Shown here: in pieces, positions 25,434 to 33,126 of the stretch
How the letters are laid out: every line of letters begins with the position of its first letter
How positions within the stretch are numbered: position 1 is the stretch's first letter
Assembly (NCBI GenBank): GCA_018333455.1
Contig: JAGXTN010000045.1
Coordinates: 1 to 42,444 of the forward strand
Reading direction: 5' to 3'
From: Dethiobacter sp.
Lineage (GTDB): Bacteria; Bacillota; Dethiobacteria; Dethiobacterales; Dethiobacteraceae
DNA length: 42,444 nucleotides
Notes under the pieces: model-generated
What the model was told of the DNA's origin: nothing
Databases searched by the model: none
Seen by the model: the letters and a program-made list of their open reading frames with translations, nothing else
Program-made: the position numbers and the translations under genes

Positions 25434-26723
25434 TTACAGACTAAAAATCCGTGAAATCATCCCTTTCCCTTGCCTCTCCCCGGCAAACACCCTTCGTCCG
25501 CATAAAATTCGTTCACCCATACGCCGAAAAGACTTGGAAATTTCTGCCGCAGGGTGACTTAGCACCACCGGCACCCCTTTATTAATCGCAGAAGTTGCTG
25601 TTTTTTCATCGCTTGTAATCTGATGCGCCACAGTTATTTCAAGCCCTTTCTCTAAGTCTGCTATTTCCACCCCAAGGTCCTGATCACTGCGATTAAGCAC
25701 TACCCTGATCTTATCCCGGTAATTTAGAGATTCCATGATTTTAAGACTGGTCTTTGCATTTTTAATTGTGCTAATATCCCTCGTTACCACAAGGTGAATC
25801 AAATCTGCCATGTCTAGTGCCAAGAGAGTGACTTCGTCAAACGTCGCAGCCGTGTCGACAATAATATAGTCATAGCTTTCTTTTAAAAGTCTCAAAATCT
25901 GCTCTGTAAGGCTTGGTTTTACATATTCTGCGTCTTGGGGGAACAGCGGCGCCGGTAGAATATCTACGCCTGAAAAATGTCTGATTAAATAACAATCAAT
26001 CCTCATTGGGGTAAGCAAACCATCTTCTTGAGCCAAATCACAGATGTTCTTTCCTTCCGTCAAATTCAACATCACTGCAATATCGCCAAATTGCAAATCA
26101 TAATCAAGCAGAGCTACTCTTTTTTTCCCTTGTTGAGCTATGACCACTGCTAGGTTAGTAGCTATTGTGGTCTTCCCAGCCCCCCCTTTGCCGGAAAATA
26201 GCACAGAAACATGGCCAAGCGCCTTTTCCTCTAACTTAGCCGGCTGGTCAGAGGTGCTGCCGAAAACTACATGTTCTCTTTGAGCGATTTGCTCCCCGGC
26301 TCCCGGCGCCGGCACGCCGTGACAATTTTGTGGCTGTTTAAAACGCAGCTGCTGTTGCTTATACACAGTGCGAATGGTTGCGGCCATTTCCTCACTGCTC
26401 AGCGGCTTCACTAAATAATCTCTGGCGCCGGCCACCATTGCTTTTTTTAAATACTCGGATTCACTCTGAATAGAAATAATCACAACAGCCACATCCGGAA
26501 AGAGCTGACTGGCTTTTTCCGTGGCAGTGATGCCATCTGTCTGCGGCATATTAATATCCATCAAAACCACATCAGGCTGCAATTCTGCCATTTTTTCCAA
26601 CGCTTCTGCGCCGTCAGCAGCTTCGCCCACCACAATCATATCCTCCTCAAAGTATAACAGGCGGGTGATATCTTTTCGTGTCTGAGCAATATCATCCACA
26701 ATTAGCAACTTAATTTTTACCAT
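25434..26723 (-). CDS. cpaE: CpaE-like receiver/MinD-type ATPase fusion
   Basis: The protein has two domains. The N-terminal receiver (residues 1-125) is intact, with acidic pocket Asp10/Asp11, phospho-acceptor Asp56 in VVLMDINMP and Lys106 in YLVKPLS. After a linker (about 130-170) comes a ParA/MinD-family ATPase with deviant Walker A KGGAGKTT (179-186), the DYDLQFGDIA motif and a DTAATFDEV box. In Caulobacter, CpaE localises the pilus machine at the pole, but its receiver is usually degenerate. Here the complete phosphorylation pocket suggests real phosphorelay control of pilus assembly. ATG 26723 has AGGAGGG 8 bases upstream. Confidence 0.93.
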   Translation of the reverse strand: MVKIKLLIVDDIAQTRKDITRLLYFEEDMIVVGEAADGAEALEKMAELQPDVVLMDINMPQTDGITATEKASQLFPDVAVVIISIQSESEYLKKAMVAGARDYLVKPLSSEEMAATIRTVYKQQQLRFKQPQNCHGVPAPGAGEQIAQREHVVFGSTSDQPAKLEEKALGHVSVLFSGKGGAGKTTIATNLAVVIAQQGKKRVALLDYDLQFGDIAVMLNLTEGKNICDLAQEDGLLTPMRIDCYLIRHFSGVDILPAPLFPQDAEYVKPSLTEQILRLLKESYDYIIVDTAATFDEVTLLALDMADLIHLVVTRDISTIKNAKTSLKIMESLNYRDKIRVVLNRSDQDLGVEIADLEKGLEITVAHQITSDEKTATSAINKGVPVVLSHPAAEISKSFRRMGERILCGRRVFAGERQGKGMISRIFSL

Positions 26724-26756
26724 GGCTTATACCCTCCTGTTATCTGCAGCCGAAAT

Positions 26757-27452
26757 TTACTGGAACTGATTAATGCGATGGGGCTGCAACTGGCGACCGC
26801 TATTTTCTGCAACAGAGCGAAGAACCAGTCGCAGACTCCCCCTCTCCGATGCTTGAATGAGCGCTGTTACCCTCTCGGCAGGCACATCAAGCGTCAGAGT
26901 ATCCACAATTAGCACTTCCTCGTTTTCGTTAAAAGTATATTGTCCAGAAGCTAACACTCTGATATTTGCCGCAACCAAAGCGGTGACAGTCTGGCTCCCT
27001 TCGACCGGAGGATCAATGGTGACTATACAATCCACAAAATCGCCTGGCAAAATATAGCCGGCAACGCCAGACACGCTATTTACCGGAATCGTAACGGCGC
27101 GATATCCAACTGACACCTTATATGCTAAACCATGATTATCTTGAGTAAAGACTAACCTGGTGCTAAGCACCTGTTCACCTGATACCATCCTTTCACGGGC
27201 AAAGGCGCCAGCGAGCGCAGCCTTATCTGTCAGCGCTTCATGGTGGAGCGCCACTCTGGGCACGTCAATCTCGATAAACATCGAGCCATCCAGCTTCGTC
27301 CTAGCCGGAATTTCCTGCTTTGCTATCAGCACGGAAACCGTGTCAGCAGCCATTTTGCTTTTCTGTTCGATTTGATTCAAGTAAGCATAGACTGCACCTG
27401 CTGCCGCCACAGCAAAAAGAAATGAGAGTAACAGCAGTTTTTTTCCCTTCAA
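26757..27452 (-). CDS. cpaB: Flp pilus assembly protein CpaB/RcpC
   Basis: CpaB (RcpC) is a membrane-anchored, extracytoplasmic SAF-domain protein of the Tad system. About 231 residues: an N-terminal signal-anchor helix (LLLLSFLFAVAAAGAVYAYL), then the SAF domain with VLIAKQEIPARTKLDGSMF, and a RcpC-type region with RAVTIPVNSVSGVAGYILPGD and VDCIVTI. Two TTG starts are in frame; TTG 27452, 8 bases after GGGGG, is preferred to TTG 27458. In Gram-negatives CpaB works with the secretin CpaC. No secretin is present here, consistent with a monoderm cell in which CpaB might guide the pilus through peptidoglycan. Confidence 0.9.
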   Translation of the reverse strand: MKGKKLLLLSFLFAVAAAGAVYAYLNQIEQKSKMAADTVSVLIAKQEIPARTKLDGSMFIEIDVPRVALHHEALTDKAALAGAFARERMVSGEQVLSTRLVFTQDNHGLAYKVSVGYRAVTIPVNSVSGVAGYILPGDFVDCIVTIDPPVEGSQTVTALVAANIRVLASGQYTFNENEEVLIVDTLTLDVPAERVTALIQASERGSLRLVLRSVAENSGRQLQPHRINQFQ

Positions 27453-27508
27453 TGGCAAGTCCCCCTTAGACTAGACTGATGTTTTTGCAGCCTCTCCCAT
27501 TTTTGGTT

Positions 27509-28486
27509 TTACCGCACAAGCTTACCGGTGCTGATGCCATAGGGGCTTTCTCCCGCTTCCGAGAGCAGACCACCTTTTTGAATGCCGATAAAGATCCCGG
27601 GAATTTCTTTTTCTATTTCCCAGCTGCCGTTCGACCTTCGAGTGCCGTCGAGCCAGAAAGCGGCGAAATCGACCACCTCCACCTGCTTGACTTTATTCTC
27701 GTCGGTTCGAAGCGGCCGATACACCGGAACATAAATGATTCGGGGGCAATCTGGCGGGCAGACGGTAGGGCTACATTGATGATTTAGAGCTGCTGCCCTG
27801 GTAAGGCGATCCTCCATGGCAGATTTTACAGCGGAAAACTTAACACCGGATTTTGTTTCCAGAATGTTTCCCTTGCTAATCAGTTCAGGCCAGCCACGAC
27901 GCAACTGTTCCTCAAGGCCTTGTGCACCTGTTGATTGTGTCGCGAACTCCAGCGCACCCGCGTTTCCCGAACCTAATTCAATTTCGCCGGACTTGTTATC
28001 TTTAGCAAAGAGCAAGTGTCTGCTCCCAATCTTAAAAGCCATGTTTTGGTCAATACCTATAGGCACCAGTTGAGTCATGCTTATCGGCCTAGCCAGCACA
28101 ACATGAGCCTGTTGTTGCATTCCGGCCGCCTGTAATCCGAAGATTTTTCCGAAAAACAAGCGAACGGGAGCTTTGGCGGTGACGGTTACCCCTGAATTGT
28201 TTGGCGCCACTTCCACAGCTACAGCATCGGCAAAAACGCCATTTTTTGCTGCCATTTCCTTAGCTGCTTGCATAACTCTGTCACGACCTGCGCCAAGCTG
28301 TGTCCCTCCGGCCAAAGCTGCTGCATCGGCTGCCACAGCTAGTCTGGCTTGGGTTACGTAGTTTACTCCCAGATCAGCTACTAGTGCCGTGCTCCCCAAG
28401 AGCGCCGTCATGGCCAGTGCTAAAAGCACGAGAGATGTTCCTCGTTCATTTTCAAGGCAAAGTATAAATGTTTGCCAGATTTTCAA
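27509..28486 (-). CDS. TadG-like pilus protein
   Basis: The N-terminus carries the Tad (TadG) pattern: a short cytoplasmic stretch, then ENERGTSLVLLALAMTALLGSTALVADLGV as a class-III-prepilin-like membrane segment, followed by AAADAAALAGGTQL, which is typical of TadG/Flp-minor-pilin proteins. The rest (about 100-325) is an extracytoplasmic domain of no recognised fold with one cluster of cysteines (HQCSPTVCPPDCP). GTG 28495 is in frame, but TTG 28486 has better spacing from GAGGTGG. It follows tadE closely. It is likely a minor pseudopilin or a surface protein of the Flp pilus. Confidence 0.82.
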   Translation of the reverse strand: MKIWQTFILCLENERGTSLVLLALAMTALLGSTALVADLGVNYVTQARLAVAADAAALAGGTQLGAGRDRVMQAAKEMAAKNGVFADAVAVEVAPNNSGVTVTAKAPVRLFFGKIFGLQAAGMQQQAHVVLARPISMTQLVPIGIDQNMAFKIGSRHLLFAKDNKSGEIELGSGNAGALEFATQSTGAQGLEEQLRRGWPELISKGNILETKSGVKFSAVKSAMEDRLTRAAALNHQCSPTVCPPDCPRIIYVPVYRPLRTDENKVKQVEVVDFAAFWLDGTRRSNGSWEIEKEIPGIFIGIQKGGLLSEAGESPYGISTGKLVR

Positions 28487-28496
28487 ACTTGCCACC

Positions 28497-28898
28497 TCAC
28501 TCTACCCGCATTGTGATTTCACCACGCACAATCATGGGATTATCTAAAAGACTTCCGGCAAGCGGTGTAATCAACTGGAGAGGATAACTCACAATAACTC
28601 GCACATCACTTCCCACTTGCCTTCCTTGCTCCGGCAGGATGGAGATACGCAGTTTTCTTGGATTTAGCGGCAGGGATGCTTGATTTACACTGCCGACTAT
28701 TTCCGCATTTGTTGCCCCCACAGCGGCGTGACGGGCTCCGTGTCTGGCCGCGTGGATTACCACAAGATAGGCATTGCTAATTCTTGCAAGTTCCACCATC
28801 CCCAGCAACAAAAGCAGGATGATCGGCAAAACAAGAGCCGATTCCACCAGCGCCTGACCTTTTTGCTCTCTTTTACATCGCAACAGCACTTGTTTCAC
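28497..28898 (-). CDS. tadE: TadE-like pseudopilin
   Basis: This 133-residue protein of the TadE family is a minor pseudopilin processed by the Tad prepilin peptidase. The N-terminal motif is KGQALVESALVLPIILLLLLGMVEL: a short basic leader, Gly before the cleavage site, Glu at the +5 position and a long hydrophobic helix. The family motif AARHGARHAAVG follows. The rest is an extracytoplasmic beta-rich region (RISILPEQGRQVGSDVRVIVSYPL). The start is read as GTG 28898 with a weak AGGTAGG; another GTG or TTG a few codons later is possible. It lies between flp and the tadG-like gene. Confidence 0.9.
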   Translation of the reverse strand: MKQVLLRCKREQKGQALVESALVLPIILLLLLGMVELARISNAYLVVIHAARHGARHAAVGATNAEIVGSVNQASLPLNPRKLRISILPEQGRQVGSDVRVIVSYPLQLITPLAGSLLDNPMIVRGEITMRVE

Positions 28899-28922
28899 CC
28901 TACCTTTTTCGCTTAAAATATA

Positions 28923-28944
28923 GCCCTGCCCTTACGGGCAGGGC
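28923..28944 (-). terminator. Hairpin between flp and tadE (probably leaky terminator)
   Basis: A perfect 9-bp GC stem (GCCCTGCCC/GGGCAGGGC) with a 4-nt loop is followed on the minus strand by TATATTTT. Located after flp and before the rest of the Tad genes, it would lower downstream transcription relative to the major pilin, or stabilise the flp message. Confidence 0.7.
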
Positions 28945-28987
28945 CAACTCTGGGAGGAGCATTTATTTGATTTGCTTAAACTAATAC

Positions 28988-29176
28988 TTAAGTGCCAGGA
29001 GGGGCAGGAGTAGGAGTAAAACCAGCTAGAACCCTTTCGAACACGGTCCTAATTTGTCCGCCTAAACCTGTCAGTGCAGCAATTGCCACGACTGAAACGA
29101 GTGCCAGAATGAGCGCGTACTCCGTCATGCCCTGCCCTGACTCTTCTGTTAACAGCCGCTTAACTACTTCTTTCAT
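28988..29176 (-). CDS. flp: Flp family type IVb pilin
   Basis: Flp is the major structural pilin of the Tad pilus. The 62-residue prepilin has a 14-residue leader ending in Gly, then QGMTEYALILALVSVVAIA. Cleavage after Gly14 puts Glu19 at +5 and Tyr20 at +6, the Flp signature. One long hydrophobic helix and a short C-terminal tail rich in Pro and Thr (FTPTPAPPGT) complete it. ATG 29176 has GGAGG 7 bases upstream. It is first in the Tad locus and is separated from tadE by a hairpin. Confidence 0.95.
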   Translation of the reverse strand: MKEVVKRLLTEESGQGMTEYALILALVSVVAIAALTGLGGQIRTVFERVLAGFTPTPAPPGT

Positions 29177-29326
29177 TTTCTTTCCTCCTCTCCAAATTAG
29201 GATAATCTCAGTTAACTTTTTGCTACTATCAGTCTAGCACTTTCAAGCGAACGTAGAAATCCATCACACGTCTCAAAAATCACAGGACTATTGTCCTAAT
29301 TTTCAATGTTTTTGTAGTTGGGCAGC

Positions 29327-29356
29327 TTGACTAAATTCGGAGCGCCATGTTAGAAT
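29327..29356 (+). promoter_or_regulatory. Sigma-A-type promoter of sbtA-sbtB
   Basis: TTGACT (29327-29332), an 18-base spacer, and TAGAAT (29351-29356). Each hexamer has one mismatch to consensus. Transcription would start near 29363, giving a leader of about 240 bases before the TTG start of sbtA. Confidence 0.65.
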
Positions 29357-29362
29357 CAAAAT

Positions 29363-29490
29363 CATCAACAAGAAAACACTTTGGTGTTAGTGCCAATCTC
29401 TCTAAAATAGAGAAGGGCAGTACATACCGCCAATTTAAGAACATAGCTTGTTTGCCTGGGGTTTAAGCTTGATTAAAAACCGGGATAGCG
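29363..29490 (+). promoter_or_regulatory. Structured leader of sbtA, candidate riboswitch or attenuator
   Basis: Between the promoter and the terminator lie several local stems: TTGG/CCAA (around 29381-29396), TCTCTA/TAGAGA enclosed by TGCC/GGCA (around 29392-29420), and an AGCTT/AAGCT pair that competes with a GGTTT/AAACC pair (around 29448-29481). Mutually exclusive pairings just before an intrinsic terminator are typical of regulated leaders. The sequence does not match a riboswitch class I can recall. The ligand, if any, is unknown. Confidence 0.4.
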
Positions 29491-29538
29491 GCTACAAAAA
29501 CATTTTTCCTCAAGGGAGGTGTGGTTGTAGCTTTTTTT
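29491..29538 (+). terminator. Intrinsic terminator inside the sbtA leader
   Basis: GCTACAA (29491-29497) pairs with TTGTAGC (29525-29531), with inner CCTC/GGAGG-type pairing, and is followed by seven T residues (29532-29538). It lies 63 bases upstream of the sbtA start and downstream of the sbtA promoter, so it would attenuate sbtA rather than end another gene on this strand. Confidence 0.78.
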
Positions 29539-29601
29539 GTTGCTCAAATTGAATAATTTTGTCTCGACTTATGACTAACGCTAATGGAAAGGGTGATTGT
29601 C

Positions 29602-30624
29602 TTGGAAAGTTTAACAAGCTTATTAGGGGGAGTCGTCAGCGAACTGCAATCACCTGCGATGGCGTTTTTGATTGCAGGATTTTTCCTGGCATTTTTTAAA
29701 TCGGAACTTAAACTGCCTGAAGCAATCTACAATTTTACTATTTTTATGCTTTTAATGAGAATCGGTATGGCTGGCGGCTTGGAAATTAAAGAGGCAGGAA
29801 TCGCCGGCCTGGTTGCCATGGCTGTTCCTGCCCTTTTTTGCGCGATAATCGGGATAGCAATTGTGCTCCTTGGTTCCCTTACCCTAGCGAAGCTTCCCGG
29901 GATTAAGAAAGATGATGCCATGGGTACTGCGGGACTGTTCGGAGCAGTAAGCGGCGCCACGCTAATGGCTGGCATGCTGACCTTGGAGCAAACGGGAATC
30001 CCGTTTGAAGGGTGGGTTCCGGCGCTCTATCCTTTCATGGATATTCCCGCACTGATCACAGCAGTGATTGTAGGAAACTTCTATCTTCGCAAAAACTCTC
30101 AGAGTGGTGAAAAGTTTAGTCTGAGAATAGTTAAGTCGATCGCAAGAGAAAGTATCAGTGGTTTTGCCATCTCCGCCATGATTGTAGGTCTGTTTCTTGG
30201 GATATTCACAAATCCCGAACAGGTTTTCGAAGGATTTTACGACCCGCTGTTTAGAGGATTTCTCTCAATCCTAATGCTGATTTTAGGTATGGATGCCGCT
30301 AAACACCTCAAATCACTCGTTTCTGTCGGTCACTGGTATGTTTTATATGCCTTGGTGGGACCTTTTGTGCACGGCTTCATCGGTTTTGGCTTTGGCTATT
30401 TGGCCCATTTGCTCACCGGACTCAGTCCGGGAGGCGTAATTATGTTGGCCATCATTGCTGCATCTAATTCTGATATTTCAGGTCCGCCTACTATTCGCGG
30501 AGGATTGCCCAGTGCTAATCCTGCAGCCTATATCGGCGCATCAACAAGTTTAGGCACACCCGTAGCCCTGGTTTTCTGCATTCCGTTCTTTACGACTCTT
30601 GGCATGGCAGTTTTTGGGTTATAA
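29602..30624 (+). CDS. sbtA: SbtA-like sodium-dependent bicarbonate transporter
   Basis: This is an integral membrane protein of the SbtA (DUF897) family. In cyanobacteria SbtA is a high-affinity Na+/HCO3- symporter. The 340-residue product is nearly all hydrophobic, with about ten membrane segments arranged as an inverted repeat. Family-like features include FKSELKLPEAIYNFTIFMLLMRIGMAGGLEI near the start, LFGAVSGATLMAGML, and IIAASNSDISGPPTIRGGLPSANP near the end. The start is TTG 29602, 8 bases after AAGGG; an in-frame ATG at 29584 lacks a ribosome site. sbtB follows after 115 bases. In an anaerobe the likely purpose is bicarbonate supply for carboxylation, but transport specificity is inferred from family. 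Confidence 0.88.
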   Translation: MESLTSLLGGVVSELQSPAMAFLIAGFFLAFFKSELKLPEAIYNFTIFMLLMRIGMAGGLEIKEAGIAGLVAMAVPALFCAIIGIAIVLLGSLTLAKLPGIKKDDAMGTAGLFGAVSGATLMAGMLTLEQTGIPFEGWVPALYPFMDIPALITAVIVGNFYLRKNSQSGEKFSLRIVKSIARESISGFAISAMIVGLFLGIFTNPEQVFEGFYDPLFRGFLSILMLILGMDAAKHLKSLVSVGHWYVLYALVGPFVHGFIGFGFGYLAHLLTGLSPGGVIMLAIIAASNSDISGPPTIRGGLPSANPAAYIGASTSLGTPVALVFCIPFFTTLGMAVFGL

Positions 30625-30739
30625 GCAGATAATTAGTTTTAGTCAGCCTATTATGGTAGAATCAGATTACAGCACTAAAAACTGCTTTGTATGCCATTGC
30701 CTGGTAGAGCAAAGTTTTTAAGAAAAACGGGAGGGAACC

Positions 30740-31063
30740 ATGATGAAATTCTACAAAGCAAAAAAAGTAGTCATTGTAACGGAAGCCTATATTTTAGATG
30801 ATATTACACAGGCGTTGCAAAAGCTGGGCGTTAGTGGCTATACCATTATGGGTGCCACCGGAAAGGGAGAAAGAGGGTTAAGGCTTGGTAACGGAGTCAG
30901 CAGTTTATATAAAAATGTTAAAATCGAAGTGGTTACAAGTGCGGAAATAGCTGAAAAGATAGTTGATCAAGTAGTAGATAACTTTTTTGTAAATTACGCC
31001 GGGATAATATATTTAGAAGACGTGGAAGTGGTTCAGGCAAAAAAAGTTCAGCTCCCTGAATAA
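30740..31063 (+). CDS. sbtB: SbtB-like PII-family regulatory protein
   Basis: This 107-residue PII-like protein is expected to form a trimer and bind adenine nucleotides. In cyanobacteria SbtB binds SbtA and responds to AMP, ADP, ATP, cAMP or c-di-AMP. The ferredoxin-like fold is visible as KKVVIVTEAYILDDITQALQKLG and VEVVTSAEIAEKIVDQVV-like segments. A T-loop region with GATGKGERGLRLGNG (about residues 38-52) follows beta-2. The C-terminus is short (VEVVQAKKVQLPE) and lacks the CGPxGC redox loop of many cyanobacterial SbtB proteins. ATG 30740 has GGGAGG 5 bases upstream. It is paired with sbtA and followed by a hairpin terminator. Confidence 0.88.
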   Translation: MMKFYKAKKVVIVTEAYILDDITQALQKLGVSGYTIMGATGKGERGLRLGNGVSSLYKNVKIEVVTSAEIAEKIVDQVVDNFFVNYAGIIYLEDVEVVQAKKVQLPE

Positions 31064-31084
31064 ACAGTTAGCTTTCCGGTTGTA

Positions 31085-31131
31085 ATAATTCCCCTGAATT
31101 GTTAGCATCGCTAATGATCCAGGGGAATTAT
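31085..31131. terminator. Hairpin between convergent sbtB and degU-like genes
   Basis: A 12-bp perfect outer stem (31085-31096 with 31120-31131) with additional inner TTAG/CTAA pairing. There is no strong U-run on either side, so termination is probable by position but not certain. The stop codon of the minus-strand regulator (31128) lies in its arm. Confidence 0.65.
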
Positions 31132-31778
31132 AGTTTCACAATCCTGTTTTTCACAGCATAAAGGGCTGCCTGGGTGCGGTCGGTAACTTGAATCTTACGA
31201 AAAATATTACTGATGTGGTTTTTTACTGTTTTTTCGCTGATATATAAAGCTAAGCCGATTTCTTTATTTGTTTTGCCGCGGGCAATCAGCATTAATACGT
31301 CTCCTTCGCGCCTGGAAAGGGGTTCTCTTACGATCTGTTCTCTGGTCAAACGCTGAAATTCACCGCAGATTTTCTCCGAAATTTTTGGATGAAAAACTGT
31401 TTCGCCTCGCTTCACCGCTCGGATAGCCTCAATCAGTTTGTCTGATTCAATGTCTTTTAAAACGTAAGCAGAGACTCCTGCTTTAATTAACTCATAGATA
31501 TATTCCTCTTCGTCATGAATGGTGAGCGCAATAACTTCGGTGGCGGGGTATAATGCCTTAATTTGGCGAGTGGCATCAATGCCATTTAGATTGGGCATAT
31601 TAATGTCCATCAGCACAATATCGGGCACAAGTTCGCCAGTCAATACTACAGCAATTTCCCCGTCAGCAGCTTCCCCGACTACAGCCAAGTCGTCATAAAG
31701 ACCGAGCACCCTCCGGATTCCGTCGCGGATGAGGGCGTGATCATCAGCAATAATCAGCGTAATTTTTTCCAGTGACAT
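31128..31778 (-). CDS. NarL/DegU-family response regulator
   Basis: A two-domain regulator of about 216 residues. The receiver (1-125) has acidic pocket Asp12/Asp13, phospho-acceptor Asp58 in IVLMDINMP and the conserved Lys in YVLKDIES. The C-terminal LuxR-type helix-turn-helix (about 150-212) reads PLSRREGDVLMLIARGKTN and ISEKTVKNHISNIFRKI. The start is ATG 31778, 5 bases after GAGGTG; the open frame continues upstream into the kinase gene. It follows the DegS-like kinase by 4 bases, so the two are cognate partners. Its targets are not evident; the convergent sbtAB and nearby tad operons are candidates only by location. Confidence 0.93.
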   Translation of the reverse strand: MSLEKITLIIADDHALIRDGIRRVLGLYDDLAVVGEAADGEIAVVLTGELVPDIVLMDINMPNLNGIDATRQIKALYPATEVIALTIHDEEEYIYELIKAGVSAYVLKDIESDKLIEAIRAVKRGETVFHPKISEKICGEFQRLTREQIVREPLSRREGDVLMLIARGKTNKEIGLALYISEKTVKNHISNIFRKIQVTDRTQAALYAVKNRIVKL

Positions 31779-31782
31779 TTTT

Positions 31783-32925
31783 TCACCTCTTTTTTGCCGG
31801 GATACTGACATGAATTTCTGTTCCCTTGCCTGAGAGCGAAGCGATGCGAATCTGACCATTTAGCAATTCCACACGCTCGCGCATACCTAGAATGCCAAAA
31901 CAGTCTCTCTCAGAGCCATGAAGTACCGGTTCTGTGTCAAAACCGCAACCGTCATCGGCAATGGAAATATTCACGCGGCCTGCCAGTATTTCCAGTCTAA
32001 TGACACATCGTCTAGCTTTCGCATGTTTTAGACTATTATTTAACGCTTCTTGCACAATCCTGAAAATAGCCACTTCCGGCACGCTAGCTAATCGTTCTTC
32101 CTCACCGCCTAACACCACCAGTTCGATGTTCATCTCTGTCCTCTTCTGCAATTCTTGGATAAAACGACGCAGTGTCGGCACGATTCCCAGATCATCCAGC
32201 ACCATGGGACGTAGATTAAAAATTATTTTACGCACTTCTTGCAGGCTTTCTTTGACCATCTCCTTTAAATCGTGCAATTCTCCCCGAACTTTATCGGGTT
32301 CAATCGTCATCAGTTTCTCGCAAATTTCAGCACGCAACACCACGTTTGCCATGGATTGAGCCGGCCCGTCGTGAATTTCCCGAGCAACTCGCGAACGTTC
32401 TTCTTCCTGAGCTTTAATGATCCGCAGACTTAACTGTTGGCGAAGTTGCAACTCATCTAGTTGCACGCTGACATTTTGAAATCCGCCAGATAAAAGTTGT
32501 AACGCCATATTCACGTGGTCTTGCAACTTTTCCGCCTTAGCTAATGTTTCAGCAGCGCGCCGCAACAAAATTTCCAATTGATCACGCCGCTGTCGATATT
32601 GCAATTCCCGTTCACGCATCTGAGTCAGTTGCAGCTGAATATGCTGTGCTTCCTCATAAGCAGCCTGAATATCCTTCTCAACATAACGGGTAAAGTTCCG
32701 GTTCACCTCCATTAAATGGAATCGCGCCAGCTTATCTTCACGCTCGAGCTTGTCAACCTTGGTAATTACCTCCAAAATCTCTCCCTTTATCTCCACAAGG
32801 CGAGCCAGTAGCTCATCGCGTTGCATCCGTATTCCATCAGCAATTGTCGCTATCTGGTTTTTTCCCTGCTCAACCGCCGTTAACGTCTTTTTGATCACAC
32901 TATCCAACTCTGTCAATGCCTGCAC
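31783..32925 (-). CDS. DegS-like cytoplasmic sensor histidine kinase
   Basis: The protein is about 380 residues with no membrane segments. The N-terminal half (to about 165) is a long coiled coil with a DegS sensory-domain pattern (MREREL, RRAAETLAKAEKLQDHV, LLSGGFQNVSVQL). The HisKA_3 dimerisation box EEERSRVAREIHDGPAQ carries the phospho-accepting His (about residue 185). The HATPase domain has EALNNSLKHAKA, DDGCGFD and GILGMRERVELLNG. GTG 32925 with GAGGCGG 7 bases upstream is preferred to ATG 32949, which lacks a ribosome site. It sits directly upstream of its partner regulator. The DegS-type architecture suggests it senses an intracellular signal. Confidence 0.92.
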   Translation of the reverse strand: MQALTELDSVIKKTLTAVEQGKNQIATIADGIRMQRDELLARLVEIKGEILEVITKVDKLEREDKLARFHLMEVNRNFTRYVEKDIQAAYEEAQHIQLQLTQMRERELQYRQRRDQLEILLRRAAETLAKAEKLQDHVNMALQLLSGGFQNVSVQLDELQLRQQLSLRIIKAQEEERSRVAREIHDGPAQSMANVVLRAEICEKLMTIEPDKVRGELHDLKEMVKESLQEVRKIIFNLRPMVLDDLGIVPTLRRFIQELQKRTEMNIELVVLGGEEERLASVPEVAIFRIVQEALNNSLKHAKARRCVIRLEILAGRVNISIADDGCGFDTEPVLHGSERDCFGILGMRERVELLNGQIRIASLSGKGTEIHVSIPAKKR

Positions 32926-33126
32926 TTTTGCACCGCCTCGAAAGATCATCTCAAAATATAATTCGACTTATTTTTTACCATTCCTGTTTAAATTTGCTTT
33001 CCAACGAGTTAATTCCCAGTGCAACCAGGCAACTTAAAAGTAATATCGACTATAAAGAGAAAAGCTTAATCCTGCCTTTCTCTCCGGCAATAGTATTTTC
33101 TACCATAGCAAAAGGTGTGTGAACCG

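Larger units (their letters stand above)
29177..29601. other. Intergenic region between flp and sbtA
   Basis: This 425-base stretch separates the divergent Tad and sbt operons. The part next to flp (29177-29326) is AT-rich and holds a small palindrome AGGAC-TATT-GTCCT (29284-29297), with no convincing flp promoter. The part from 29327 carries the sbtA promoter and its structured leader, listed separately. I see no open reading frame with a ribosome site. Confidence 0.6.

Noticed and set aside
29284-29297. AGGAC-TATT-GTCCT palindrome as an operator for flp or sbtA
   Set aside because: It is only a 5-bp inverted repeat with no match to a known operator and no second copy. It is mentioned only as content of the intergenic region.
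29363-29540. Assignment of the sbtA leader to a known riboswitch (c-di-GMP, TPP, SAM, cobalamin, fluoride, ydaO-type) or a T-box
   Set aside because: None of the conserved core strings of these classes that I can recall is present. In particular there is no T-box AGGGTGGTACCGCG element.
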